A stretch of 64,000 bases of DNA from Stutzerimonas stutzeri. GTDB lineage: Bacteria; Pseudomonadota; Gammaproteobacteria; Pseudomonadales; Pseudomonadaceae. The notes under the pieces are model-generated. The model had not been told where the DNA came from. It searched no databases and saw only the letters and a program-made list of their open reading frames with translations. The stretch spans positions 1 through 64,000 of the forward strand of contig NZ_JAMOHZ010000008.1 in assembly GCF_024448715.1 (NCBI RefSeq). Reading direction: 5' to 3'. Every line of letters begins with the position of its first letter. The first letter of the stretch is position 1. A program made the position numbers and the translations under genes. Below are positions 10,051-18,941 of this stretch, one piece after another.

Positions 10051-11553
10051 ATGCTCACCGAGCCTTCGCCTCTTGCCAGTGCGCTATTGGATCGCTTCGC
10101 CGAGTTGGCCTGGACGACCGATGCCAGCAAGTGGCTGGACGGGGTGGTAAAAATAGCGGCACAACTGGCTAACTGCCCGCTCATCCAGCTTTACTTGCTG
10201 GATGCGACCCACACACGCCTGACCTTGTCGGCCGAATGGTTCGAAGGCTCGCGGCGGCACGAGACCGCGAGCCTGCCCAGCGACTACCACGACGAACAAC
10301 TGCTGCAGTACTGCCTCAGCCAGAATCGTCAACTGAGTATTGTCCCGCTGGATGCCAGCCTGCATCAGACCGGCTTCCTGCCCGAGTCATCGCGCTCCTG
10401 GCACAGTCTGTTGTGCCTGCCGTTGGAGGATGCAGAAGGTCATGCGGTCGGGCTGATGGTAGCGGCCAGTATTGCCAGGCAGGACCTCGCCACCGCAGCC
10501 GCAACCTTGACCAACCTTGGCAGGTTCGCCCTCGGCCAAGCCCATCTGCTCAATAGACTGCGCGGCGCGGCGCAACCCGCACTGGCGGAAGTCGCCCCGC
10601 CGCGCCCTTGCGCCAGTGGGTATGGGCTGATTGGTGACAGCCCGCGCATGCGCACGGTCTACGGGCTGATCGGCAAGGTTCTGCACAACCCGGTCAGCGT
10701 CCTGCTGACGGGTGAAACCGGCACTGGTAAGGAGCTTGTTGCCCGCGCTATTCACGAGTGCGGCTCGCGCCGCAGTCAAGCTTTCATCGTGCAGAATTGT
10801 GCGGCCCTGCCCGAACATCTGCTTGAAAGCGAGCTGTTCGGCTATCGCAAAGGTGCCTTCACCGGGGCCGAGCGCGATCACGAAGGCCTGTTCGATGCCG
10901 CCAATGGCGGCACGCTATTCCTCGACGAAATCGGCGACATGCCGCTGACCCTGCAAGCCAAGCTCCTGCGCGTCCTGCAGGAAGGCGAAGTCCGGCCGCT
11001 TGGCAGCACGCGCACGCACAAAGTCGACGTAAGAATCGTCGCCGCAACCCATCAGGACCTGCACAAGCGCGTCGAAGAAGGCCGCTTTCGTGAGGACCTC
11101 TACTACCGCCTTTCCATCTTCCCAATCGAGCTACCGCCGCTGCGCGACCGGGACCAGGACATCCTTCGCCTGGCCCGGCACTTCGCCGACAAGGCTTGCA
11201 GCTTCCTGCAGCGCGATACCGTGCGCTGGTCGGACGCGGCACTCGAACAACTGGCCGACTATGCGTTTCCCGGCAACGTGCGCGAACTCAAGGGGCTGGT
11301 CGAGCGCGCCGTACTCTTGTGCGACAGCGGCGAACTACTACCGGAACACTTCAGCCTGCGCACCGTGACCGACGAGCTGGACAGCACGCTGAACCTGCGC
11401 GAACGCCTCGAACGGGTCGAACGCAATCTGTTGATCGACTGCCTACGCAAGAATGGTGGCAACCAGAGTCAAGCCGCGCGCGAGCTAGGACTGCCACGCC
11501 GCACGCTGCTGTATCGCATGGAGCGCCTCGGGATCAGCGCTGCAGACATCTAA
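10051..11553 (+). CDS. sfa: Sigma54-dependent activator Sfa (H2-T6SS type)
   Basis: This is an enhancer-binding protein that remodels RpoN polymerase to switch on sigma54 promoters. From the ATG at 51 bases into the line starting 10001 it has 500 aa. The layout is an N-terminal GAF-like sensor (about 15-160), a AAA+ domain with Walker A GETGTGKE at 221-228 and an intact sigma54-contact loop GAFTGA at 268-273, and a C-terminal Fis-type helix-turn-helix ([26 protein letters not shown]). There is no receiver domain, so it is not a classic two-component regulator. I saw no -24/-12 promoter nearby, so its targets may be unlinked hcp/vgrG genes. The reading frame extends upstream into clpV without a better start. 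Confidence 0.92.
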   Translation: MLTEPSPLASALLDRFAELAWTTDASKWLDGVVKIAAQLANCPLIQLYLLDATHTRLTLSAEWFEGSRRHETASLPSDYHDEQLLQYCLSQNRQLSIVPLDASLHQTGFLPESSRSWHSLLCLPLEDAEGHAVGLMVAASIARQDLATAAATLTNLGRFALGQAHLLNRLRGAAQPALAEVAPPRPCASGYGLIGDSPRMRTVYGLIGKVLHNPVSVLLTGETGTGKELVARAIHECGSRRSQAFIVQNCAALPEHLLESELFGYRKGAFTGAERDHEGLFDAANGGTLFLDEIGDMPLTLQAKLLRVLQEGEVRPLGSTRTHKVDVRIVAATHQDLHKRVEEGRFREDLYYRLSIFPIELPPLRDRDQDILRLARHFADKACSFLQRDTVRWSDAALEQLADYAFPGNVRELKGLVERAVLLCDSGELLPEHFSLRTVTDELDSTLNLRERLERVERNLLIDCLRKNGGNQSQAARELGLPRRTLLYRMERLGISAADI

Positions 11554-11565
11554 GGACGGTTGAAC

Positions 11566-13638
11566 ATGTATAACCCTGCCAACGAAACCCATTTCAGCCT
11601 CAGCATTGACGGCATAGCGCATGACTTGCAGATATTGGAGTTCAAAGGCCGCGAAGCGCTATCGGAGCCCTTTACTTTCGAGCTCGAGTTAGTCAGTGAG
11701 CACGCCGATCTGGATATTGAAAGCCTGATCCACCAGCCGGCCTTTCTTACCCTCTCACCGGTCGGTAACGGCATCCACGGACTGATCTACCGTGTCGTCC
11801 AGGGCGACTCCGGCAAGCGCCTGACGCGCTACCAAGTCACCCTGCGCCCGCAGTTGGCCTATCTTGCCCACCGCACCAACCAGCGCATTTTCCAGCATCT
11901 GACGGTGGAGAAAATCATCGCTCAGGTGCTCGAAGAGCATGGAATCCAAGCCAACGCGTTCCGTTTCGGGCTCGGCTCGGTCTATCCCGAGCGCGACTAC
12001 TGTGTGCAGTACGACGAGAGCGATCTTCACTTCATCCAGCGCCTTTGCGAGGAAGAAGGGATTCACTATCACTTCCAGCACAGTGCCTCGGGCCACGTGT
12101 TGGTTTTTGGCGACGATCAGACGCGCTTCCCAACACTCGCATCAGTTGCTTATCAACAGGACAGCGGCCTGGTCGCCGACCAGCCCGTAATCAAGCGCTT
12201 CGGCCTGCGCGTCGAGACCCGCACCAGCCGCGTCACCCGCCGTGATTACGACTTCGAAAAGCCGCGCCTGACTATGGAAAACACCTTCCAGTGCGAGCTC
12301 CAACCGGACCTGGAAGACTACGACTACCCCGGCCGCTTCGTCGAACGAACCCGCGGCAAGCACTTGTCACAGCGGGCACTCGAACGCCACCGCAGCGACT
12401 ACGAACTGGCCGAAGGGACGAGCGATCAGCCGCTGCTGGTCACCGGTCACTACCTCGACCTCGCCGATCACCCACGGAGCGCTTGGAACCAGCTCTGGCT
12501 GCTCAATGAGATCATCCATGAGGGCAAGCAGCCGCAGGTACTGGAAGAGTCAGTCACTGATCTCGGAAGTAGCGACAGCTTCACCCAAGGCTATCGCAAC
12601 CGCTTCACTGCCACTCCGTGGGATATCCTCTACCGCCCGGCACTCAAGCATCCCAAGCCTAAAGTCTTGGGTAGCCAGACCGTTGTAGTTACAGGCCCCG
12701 CCGGTGAAGAGATTCACTGCGACGAGTACGGACGTGTGAAGGTCCAGTTCCCCTGGGACCGCGAGGGCCAGAACGACGGCAAAACCAGCTGCTGGTTACG
12801 CGTTTCAAGCAGCTGGGCCGGCGACCGCTACGGCGCCATTGCAATCCCCCGGGTGGGCATGGAGGTATTGGTCACTTTCCTTGCAGGCGATCCCGACCAG
12901 CCCCTTGTTACCGGATGCCTGTACCACGCCGAACATGTGGTTCCCTACGACCTGCCGGCGAACAAAACCCGCACCGTCTTCAAGACCCTGAGCTCTCCCG
13001 GCGGGGGCGGCTACAACGAACTGCGCATCGAAGACCGCAAGGGCGCCGAGCAGATCTACATTCACGCCGAGCGCGACTGGGACGAGAACATCGAGCACGA
13101 CCAGAAAATCAGCGTCGGCCACCAGCGCCACGACACCGTCGAGGCCAACAGCTACAGCGACTTCCGCGCCGAAGAACACCGCACCACCCACGCCGACCGC
13201 AAGATCGAAATCCGTGCCAGCGACCACCTGACCGTGGGTAACACCCAGCACGTGAAGGTCGGAACGGGGCAATTCGTCGAGGCGGGCAACGAAATCCACT
13301 ACTACGCCGGCAGCAAAGTCGTCATCGACGCCGGAATGGAACTCACCGCGTCGGGCGGCGGCAGCTTCCTCAAACTCGACCCAAGCGGCGTCACGCTAAA
13401 CGGCGCGACCATCAAGATGAATTCGGGGGGCTCGCCAGGTAAGGGCTCGGGGCTGCGTATCCAGGTTCCCGAGATCCCTTGGGCCGCAGACAAGGATAAG
13501 GCCGGTGCCAAGCCCAAGCTCGCGATGGCGAACGCCCAACTGCAAATCGCTCGCAAGGCCAGACAGATTGGAGCCAGCCGTTGCCCGATCTGTGAAGCAT
13601 GCCGGGCGGGGATGTGTGAAATTGGAGCAAGCCGATGA
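11566..13638 (+). CDS. vgrG: T6SS spike protein VgrG (cargo-linked copy)
   Basis: VgrG trimers form the tip of the T6SS tube. The 690-aa protein has the gp27-like N-terminus (FSLSIDGIAHDLQILEF), the gp5 OB-fold with GEEIHCDEYGRVKVQFPWDREG near residue 380, and a C-terminal beta-helix. The ATG at 11566 has AAGGA nine bases upstream; a TTG six bases earlier is less likely. The tail is unusual: two IGASR copies flank CPICEACRAGMC (four cysteines spaced C-x2-C-x2-C-x4-C). The stop overlaps the start of the DUF4123 gene (ATGA), tying this copy to the effector module. It is a paralogue of the VgrG at 26930. Confidence 0.95.
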   Translation: MYNPANETHFSLSIDGIAHDLQILEFKGREALSEPFTFELELVSEHADLDIESLIHQPAFLTLSPVGNGIHGLIYRVVQGDSGKRLTRYQVTLRPQLAYLAHRTNQRIFQHLTVEKIIAQVLEEHGIQANAFRFGLGSVYPERDYCVQYDESDLHFIQRLCEEEGIHYHFQHSASGHVLVFGDDQTRFPTLASVAYQQDSGLVADQPVIKRFGLRVETRTSRVTRRDYDFEKPRLTMENTFQCELQPDLEDYDYPGRFVERTRGKHLSQRALERHRSDYELAEGTSDQPLLVTGHYLDLADHPRSAWNQLWLLNEIIHEGKQPQVLEESVTDLGSSDSFTQGYRNRFTATPWDILYRPALKHPKPKVLGSQTVVVTGPAGEEIHCDEYGRVKVQFPWDREGQNDGKTSCWLRVSSSWAGDRYGAIAIPRVGMEVLVTFLAGDPDQPLVTGCLYHAEHVVPYDLPANKTRTVFKTLSSPGGGGYNELRIEDRKGAEQIYIHAERDWDENIEHDQKISVGHQRHDTVEANSYSDFRAEEHRTTHADRKIEIRASDHLTVGNTQHVKVGTGQFVEAGNEIHYYAGSKVVIDAGMELTASGGGSFLKLDPSGVTLNGATIKMNSGGSPGKGSGLRIQVPEIPWAADKDKAGAKPKLAMANAQLQIARKARQIGASRCPICEACRAGMCEIGASR

Positions 13639-14495
13639 ACGATAGGGTTGAACAGTGGCTCAGCGAGCAACAAGCCCAGCGCCGGCAGTTGCTGCTCGTT
13701 ATCGATAGCCTGGCAGAGCCTTCTCTGCTGCCTCATCTGTTCTCAGCGGACCTGGTGCACAGCTACGCCAATCTCTATCAGGGCACCGAGGTCGACGAGA
13801 TGGCCGGCGTCGGCCCATGGCTGATATCGCTGAACGAGCTGAATCTCACGCAGCTACGCGCGTTGACCGATGCACCGGAGCAGAACTGGGGTTGGCTCGC
13901 CAGCATCGAACACGCCGAAGTGGGCGCCCTCATCCAACACTGGCAAGCCCGTATCTTTGCCGACGAACAAGGCCAACGGTCGCTTTATCGATTCCAGGAC
14001 AACCGCATCGTCGCGCGTCACCTTGGCGAAATGGACGCGTCACAACGCCCACTGCTGCTTGGCCCACTGACCAGCGTGCTCTGCTGGGATGGTCAACATT
14101 GGCAGTGTTTCGATAATGGCCGACCTGGCGACTACCCAGAACCCTTTGAAAAGCCCTGGCTGTCCATCGCAGAACCCGCGGACGTACGGCGCGCTGTGGC
14201 ACACCACAACTTCGAGTTGTGGCTATGGCAGAACCACACGCATGCGACCACTCGGCTCGCCGAAACCCAGGTGCTGAGTGAATGGCTCGACCTTCAGCTC
14301 GATAAAGCAAGCGAATGGAACTGGCACAGCGAGCCGCAACTGCACTTTTTACTCTGCTACAAGCTCGACCCCACACTGGCCGATCATCCGGCCTGGCTTC
14401 CGGCCGAGCGGGAACCCCCAGAAGCACACTATTCGCGGGTCAGCTCAGCGCTAACTTCAAGCTCTTCTGCACGGAATCGATTCGATGACTGCTAA
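13635..14495 (+). CDS. DUF4123 T6SS effector adaptor (Tap/TEC)
   Basis: DUF4123 proteins load a specific effector onto its cognate VgrG tip. The 286-aa protein begins with a hydrophobic strand (RRQLLLVIDSLAEPSLLPHLF). It has the DUF4123 pattern of a GTEVDEMAGVGPWLISL segment near residue 50 and an RFQDNRIV-type segment near residue 118. It overlaps vgrG by four bases and the lipoprotein gene by eleven. Its place between vgrG and the lipase module makes the lipase at 15245 its likely client. Confidence 0.88.
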   Translation: MNDRVEQWLSEQQAQRRQLLLVIDSLAEPSLLPHLFSADLVHSYANLYQGTEVDEMAGVGPWLISLNELNLTQLRALTDAPEQNWGWLASIEHAEVGALIQHWQARIFADEQGQRSLYRFQDNRIVARHLGEMDASQRPLLLGPLTSVLCWDGQHWQCFDNGRPGDYPEPFEKPWLSIAEPADVRRAVAHHNFELWLWQNHTHATTRLAETQVLSEWLDLQLDKASEWNWHSEPQLHFLLCYKLDPTLADHPAWLPAEREPPEAHYSRVSSALTSSSSARNRFDDC

Positions 14496-15237
14496 CACCT
14501 TTTTCCATAGCCGCTTCCTGCGCGCTCACGCATGGTCTTCGCTATTCGGGCTCTTGCTCAGCGGTTGCAGCACGCTCGGCTCGTTCGGTGCCGACACCTT
14601 TACATTTAAAGGCGAACTACCTGCTGATTTCGCATTGAAAGCCCAAGCGCATTACGGCGCGTCCGAGGGATGCAGTGGCCGCGGCCATGTGGAGACTTTC
14701 AAAAAGGACTTCGACAAAGCGCCCCATGGGTACCAATTCAAAATTCCCGTTAGCTATCGCGATGGTCTTTGCGATCTGCAACTGGTTAGGGTTGGGTTGT
14801 TTATCTATACCAAGTATGGAGAACAAGACTGGCAGGAAACGTACGATAACGGCGGATTGATGGTCGTAGAAGAACTGCCGTTAAATGCTCCGACCTTCAA
14901 AGCAGACGGGACTTTATTTAAAACCGCTCGATGTTCTTGGCTATTTCAAATCAGCAAGCTTGAGCTAGGGATAGCCAAAATGCTGGATTGCAAAGGCGCG
15001 GGTGCTTATTTGATGCGCAACGTTCTTCCAAAAAAAACTATAACGCTCAACCTAGAATTGGGCGGTAATGATCGACCTTATATGAGGAACTATTGGAAAA
15101 AAACCGCGGCGGGCTGGAAGCCATGCACGGGCCGCTGGGGAACAAGTTTTGAGGAGCTTTGTACAGCCCCGCCGCAATTTCGCACCTTCACGATGGATGG
15201 CCGTACATGCACGGTTTATCCAAACTGCACAGAGTGA
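14485..15237 (+). CDS. Cysteine-rich lipoprotein, probable lipase immunity protein
   Basis: This is a 250-aa predicted lipoprotein. A basic and hydrophobic leader ends in the lipobox LSGC with acylated Cys28. Ser29 at +2 predicts outer-membrane anchoring on the periplasmic side. The mature part has eight further cysteines (for example EGC, GLC, ARC, KPC, RTC and PNC contexts), an even number consistent with four disulfides. I do not recognise a named domain. T6SS lipases (Tle) usually travel with periplasmic, often lipoprotein, immunity proteins (Tli), and this gene lies eight bases before the lipase, so immunity is the best inference. Its codons are AT-rich compared with the T6SS core, a sign of separate acquisition. 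Confidence 0.8.
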   Translation: MTANTFFHSRFLRAHAWSSLFGLLLSGCSTLGSFGADTFTFKGELPADFALKAQAHYGASEGCSGRGHVETFKKDFDKAPHGYQFKIPVSYRDGLCDLQLVRVGLFIYTKYGEQDWQETYDNGGLMVVEELPLNAPTFKADGTLFKTARCSWLFQISKLELGIAKMLDCKGAGAYLMRNVLPKKTITLNLELGGNDRPYMRNYWKKTAAGWKPCTGRWGTSFEELCTAPPQFRTFTMDGRTCTVYPNCTE

Positions 15238-15244
15238 CTAAGGG

Positions 15245-17389
15245 ATGAGCAACTCAACCTCGCAAGCCTTGCTCCAATGCCCGATTCGTTTGGATCGGAT
15301 AAGCTTTCGTTTGGTAGATGAGCATGGAAACGGCCAACCATACGCTGGACTAGCCTACCGGATCACGGACAGCCAGGGGCTTGATTATTACGCGACTCTA
15401 GACGACCACGGCTATGCACGTGTGGATGGTGTTCATAGCGGCCCCTTGGTTTTATCTTTTCCCAACGATTATACCGGCGGCGACCCATGGTATACGGGCT
15501 TATACAACAGGGAATATTTCTCGATTCCTCTTTCGGACCTTCAGGTTGCAGCCGAGCAGTCACCAGCGGGGCCTCGGCATGCTGATGGACAAACCTATCT
15601 AGCGCAAGAACGCGCAGAGAAGGAGGAAGCTTATTTCATACGGGCCGAAGTAAGCGATTTCGTAGAGAGCAAGGGCCATCTTCCGACCCCAGACGCAAAT
15701 TGGACGACACCGTCCTCACTAAAACAGAACGCAGGCCCAGCAGCCGGAAAGCCTGGTATTGCTCTTGGTTGTAGCAGGCACCATGTAATCGAGATAAAGG
15801 CGCTACGTGCCTATAGCCCTTTGCTTTCCCGCGGCGCTGATTTCTGCGCGCTGAATGCCTATCACCTTGCGGTTATGAGCGCCTTCGTCTACGCACCTTT
15901 CAGTACACCCAAAGATCCTTACTCTTCAACGCCGCCGCCCTATTCCGCGCTTGGCAGCATCGGATACGTACTTCAGAACCAACTAGGCTGTCGAATTAGG
16001 CCAACGCAATTCAATACCGCGTCCCCCTATCATCTGCTTTGTGAAGAAGTCCCCTATTCGAAACGTCTTGAGATCATGCCGTACGATCCGTCGCGCTATG
16101 GAAAAGAAGTGCAAGAGGGCTGGCGTAATCCTGAGGACGTGCATTTTCTGCACGATACGGATAACGAGACAAATACTAATACACAGGCCTTCATTACCCA
16201 TAACGACAAGATCGTGCTGATCTCTATCCGAGGCACGCAGGAACTTCTAGCAGATGCCAGCCGCGACGCAGACGCCCGTCAAGTACCTTATGAAGAAGGT
16301 CAGGGCCAAGCACACCGCGGCTTCTATAGAGGCTTCCAGGCCGCGAAGCCTTTCGTGGAGCGTTACCTCAATGCTTTTTATACGGGCGAGCAGACCCTGG
16401 TTGTCTGCGGCCACAGCCTTGGCGGAGCAATCGCGCTTTTAGTCGCCGAATGGCTACGTCGCAAACCCACCAAACCGAAAGTCATTCTTTATACCTTCGG
16501 CGCCCCACGTGCGGGCGACTCGGCCTTTGTCAAAGCAGCCCAATCCCTCACCCATCACCGTATCGTCAACCACAACGATCCGGTCCCGGCCGTTCCACTG
16601 CCCTGGATGGACGCGGAGTGGAAGCTCGCCCTCCCCGGCACAGCTCTGCTTTTCAGCTCGCCAGCAACCGGCATCGCGTTGTTGCTTGCAGGCCTCGTGA
16701 ACCTTCACGGCGACCCTTACGAGCACCACGGCGAGCAGTGGCATTTCATGCCGCGTAAGCCCGGGGCAGGGAGCGAGGCCGCGGTTCTCTGGCAACCGGG
16801 TTGCGCGCTGATCGACGAGCAGACCTGCGCACGCTACGTTGGGGAAGTCGGGCTTGATGGTGATATGCCGAACCGCCTTGCACTATGGGGAACTCACCAC
16901 TCCAGCGATAGCGGCTACGCACGGGCAGCGCTCACAAACCTGCTGCGCTGGAACGCCAGCGTCGAGGAGCGCAACGGAAAGCTCTTCACTGAAGCCGAAA
17001 TTCGTGACATTTACGCCCAGCTGCTGAGCACCGCCCAGCTACTGGATAGCTGGCAAGCGCGCTCATTCAACGAATTCCGCTGGGAAATCAGGCGCAGGGG
17101 GGAGATGCGTTTCTACGGCAAGAGCGATATGGAACTGCGTGCTATCTACGCCAATGCGGTCGAACAGGGAGAACGCGTTCGAGCAGAACAGAGTCCGGCG
17201 CTCACCCGAGCTCAGCAGCGTTTACTAGCCCAGGCCGAGCGCCTGGTTACTCCACGCAGCGTGTTCGGCGAGCACTCGGAACGAGCCGATCTTGCGGAGC
17301 TGGTAGCGCAGTGGCGCGCCATCAACGACAACCAGGTCGCAGAGCGGCTCGCCGCTATCAAAAAAGAAAGCGCCCAAGCTTTCTCCTAG
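15245..17389 (+). CDS. T6SS class-3 lipase effector (Tle-like)
   Basis: This is a predicted antibacterial phospholipase delivered to the periplasm of rival cells. The 714-aa protein has an N-terminal beta-rich domain (about 12-100, LVDEHGNGQPYAGLAYRI) of a kind I recall from other Pseudomonas T6SS effectors. It then has a class-3 lipase core with GHSLGG (nucleophile Ser391), Asp445 in HNDPVPAVP and His494/495 in PYEHHGEQ as the probable triad. A helical C-terminus follows (about 570-714). It has no signal peptide, as expected for VgrG-delivered cargo. The only Shine-Dalgarno-like bases (AAGGG) directly touch the ATG. The first half is AT-rich like the immunity gene and the second half is GC-rich. 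The Tle subfamily cannot be fixed by eye. Confidence 0.87.
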   Translation: MSNSTSQALLQCPIRLDRISFRLVDEHGNGQPYAGLAYRITDSQGLDYYATLDDHGYARVDGVHSGPLVLSFPNDYTGGDPWYTGLYNREYFSIPLSDLQVAAEQSPAGPRHADGQTYLAQERAEKEEAYFIRAEVSDFVESKGHLPTPDANWTTPSSLKQNAGPAAGKPGIALGCSRHHVIEIKALRAYSPLLSRGADFCALNAYHLAVMSAFVYAPFSTPKDPYSSTPPPYSALGSIGYVLQNQLGCRIRPTQFNTASPYHLLCEEVPYSKRLEIMPYDPSRYGKEVQEGWRNPEDVHFLHDTDNETNTNTQAFITHNDKIVLISIRGTQELLADASRDADARQVPYEEGQGQAHRGFYRGFQAAKPFVERYLNAFYTGEQTLVVCGHSLGGAIALLVAEWLRRKPTKPKVILYTFGAPRAGDSAFVKAAQSLTHHRIVNHNDPVPAVPLPWMDAEWKLALPGTALLFSSPATGIALLLAGLVNLHGDPYEHHGEQWHFMPRKPGAGSEAAVLWQPGCALIDEQTCARYVGEVGLDGDMPNRLALWGTHHSSDSGYARAALTNLLRWNASVEERNGKLFTEAEIRDIYAQLLSTAQLLDSWQARSFNEFRWEIRRRGEMRFYGKSDMELRAIYANAVEQGERVRAEQSPALTRAQQRLLAQAERLVTPRSVFGEHSERADLAELVAQWRAINDNQVAERLAAIKKESAQAFS
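17357..17384 (-). terminator. Minus-strand terminator-like hairpin in the lipase 3' end
   Basis: Read on the minus strand, AGAAAGC, a six-base loop, GCTTTCT and then a run of T resemble a Rho-independent terminator. It lies inside the last codons of the lipase, where the plus strand reads AAAAAAGAAAGC. No minus-strand gene is known here, so it may simply be a coding coincidence or may block antisense transcription. Confidence 0.25.
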
Positions 17390-17474
17390 TAGATTCGTCA
17401 CATCGGACGAGAGCGAAAGCATTTATAGCTGCAGCTCTCGTTTCCAACCCAACCCGGCCGTTTTTCGTGACCCC

Positions 17475-17502
17475 GTTCACCCACGCAGACACGCGGGTGA
17501 AC
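17475..17502. repeat. Inverted repeat in the lipase-orfX gap
   Basis: GTTCACCC and GGGTGAAC are perfect 8-bp arms separated by 12 bases. A second short hairpin, CGCCG-TTTT-CGGCG, follows at 17529-17542. The 194-base gap between the lipase and orfX is the largest in the T6SS locus and marks the right edge of the cargo module. No run of T follows, so an operator or RNA-processing site is as likely as a terminator. Confidence 0.4.
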
Positions 17503-17583
17503 TTCAATACTCAGCCTGAGTCTCGCGTCGCCGTTTTCGGCGGGCGAGGCCGTCTGCCCACACGCATTCAAGGAGGAAGTCGC

Positions 17584-17718
17584 GTGCTAGCCCGCTATTG
17601 CGCCCTCGTTTTATTCGCTGCATCCCTCGCCCTTGCCGGCTGCTCCGGCAATTACAAGTTCAACGACGACGAGTATCGCCCGCTGGGTGATCCGCAGGTG
17701 TCTGCTCGCGGCAACTGA
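17584..17718 (+). CDS. Tiny T6SS-locus lipoprotein (OrfX-like)
   Basis: This is a 44-aa lipoprotein starting at GTG behind a near-perfect AAGGAGG. The leader ends in LALAGC (Cys20), leaving a mature peptide of only 25 residues containing NYKFNDDEYRPLGDP. In the P. aeruginosa H2-T6SS a small orfX gene occupies exactly this place between sfa2 and fha2, so this is the syntenic counterpart. Its function is unknown to me. fha begins 21 bases after the stop. The same frame is open further upstream, but the ribosome-binding site and lipobox fix the start here. Confidence 0.82.
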   Translation: MLARYCALVLFAASLALAGCSGNYKFNDDEYRPLGDPQVSARGN

Positions 17719-17739
17719 CTCACCAGGAGGAAAAAAGCC

Positions 17740-18936
17740 ATGGAATTGGTTTTCGATATGGTCAGTGCACAGCAATTTGCGCCAGGCCTCATCAGCAGCA
17801 AGACCTTCAAGCAGGCCGGCGGCACTATTGGCCGTGCCGAGGATTGCGACTGGGTGATACCGGACCGCAAGCGTGTCTTGTCCAGCCGCCACGCTGAGGT
17901 GAGCTACCGGGACGGCGCGTTCTTCCTCACCGACACCAGCAGCAACGGCATTCAGCTCAAGGATACTGGCGCCAGCCTGGACAAGGGTCGGGCGCAGAGA
18001 ATCGAGCACGGCAGCGTCTATTGCCTGGGCGACTTCGAAATCCGCGCTCGGCTGATCCAGGACCCGGCCTCTTTCGAAGGTGACATCGGGCGTCCGCAGC
18101 CAGCCGGCAGCATCATTCCCGACGACGCTTTTCTCGACCTCGATCCGCTGACCGCAATGGACCAGCAGGAGCGCGTATACGCCGAGGTGGACGACTTGAC
18201 CGCCGTGCTCGCCCCGTCACGAGCCCAGGCGCAACAGCGTGACTACGCACAGATCGACGAAGAAAATCTGCAGATTCCCGAACTGGTGATGCCCAACAAG
18301 CTGTCCGCCCAACCCAAGGTCGCGCCCGAGCCAGAACGCTTGCCGCCCGACTTCTGGGCACGCTTCGGCGAAGCGTTGGGCGTTGATCTAGCGGGTCTAG
18401 ATGAAGAAGCCCGCCAAGCGCTAGCGCTCAAAGCCGCCGGCCTGCTCAAGCAAAACGTTGGTGGGTTGCAGCAGGCGCTGCGCACCCGGAGCGAGCTGAA
18501 AAACGAGATGCGCCTGTCGCTAACCACCGTGCAGAGCGCCGGCAACAACCCGCTCAAACATAGCATCGACACCGGCGAAGCGCTGAACCTCTTGCTGCGC
18601 GGTGGCAAAGCCGGTCAGCTGCCAGCCGAGCAGGCCGTGAGCCGTGCTTATCGCGACCTGCAGGCGCACCAGGTGGCAATGTTGGCCGCCAGCCGCGCCG
18701 CCATCAAGAGCATGCTCGAGCAATTCTCCCCAGATCAGTTGGCCTTGCGCTTCGAGCGTGACAACAAGCCGCTGATTTCTACTTCCGGCAGTCGCTGGCG
18801 CGCCTATAAACGCCTGCATCTGGCCATGCAACGTGACGACGATTGGAGCGAACGGCTGTTCGCTCGAGACTTCGCCCAGGTTTATGAGGAGCAGGTACGC
18901 CTGATCGCCACACTCAACACCGACCTTCAAGGATGA
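17740..18936 (+). CDS. fha: T6SS FHA-domain scaffold protein (TagH/Fha)
   Basis: Fha proteins bind phosphothreonine and relay the kinase signal that triggers T6SS assembly. The 398-aa protein has an N-terminal FHA domain (about 10-95) with the key GRAEDCDW and SSRHAEVSYRDGAFFLTDTSSNG residues. A low-complexity linker and a C-terminal VasC-type domain (about 190-398) follow. GGAGG precedes the ATG. It is the expected substrate or partner of the kinase/phosphatase pair at 25189-26909. Its last bases overlap the region of the tssJ start. Confidence 0.94.
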   Translation: MELVFDMVSAQQFAPGLISSKTFKQAGGTIGRAEDCDWVIPDRKRVLSSRHAEVSYRDGAFFLTDTSSNGIQLKDTGASLDKGRAQRIEHGSVYCLGDFEIRARLIQDPASFEGDIGRPQPAGSIIPDDAFLDLDPLTAMDQQERVYAEVDDLTAVLAPSRAQAQQRDYAQIDEENLQIPELVMPNKLSAQPKVAPEPERLPPDFWARFGEALGVDLAGLDEEARQALALKAAGLLKQNVGGLQQALRTRSELKNEMRLSLTTVQSAGNNPLKHSIDTGEALNLLLRGGKAGQLPAEQAVSRAYRDLQAHQVAMLAASRAAIKSMLEQFSPDQLALRFERDNKPLISTSGSRWRAYKRLHLAMQRDDDWSERLFARDFAQVYEEQVRLIATLNTDLQG

Positions 18937-18941
18937 TGTTC

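Noticed and set aside
9099..10184. 361-codon minus-strand frame opposite clpV
   Set aside because: It lies wholly against conserved AAA+ coding sequence and has no family resemblance.
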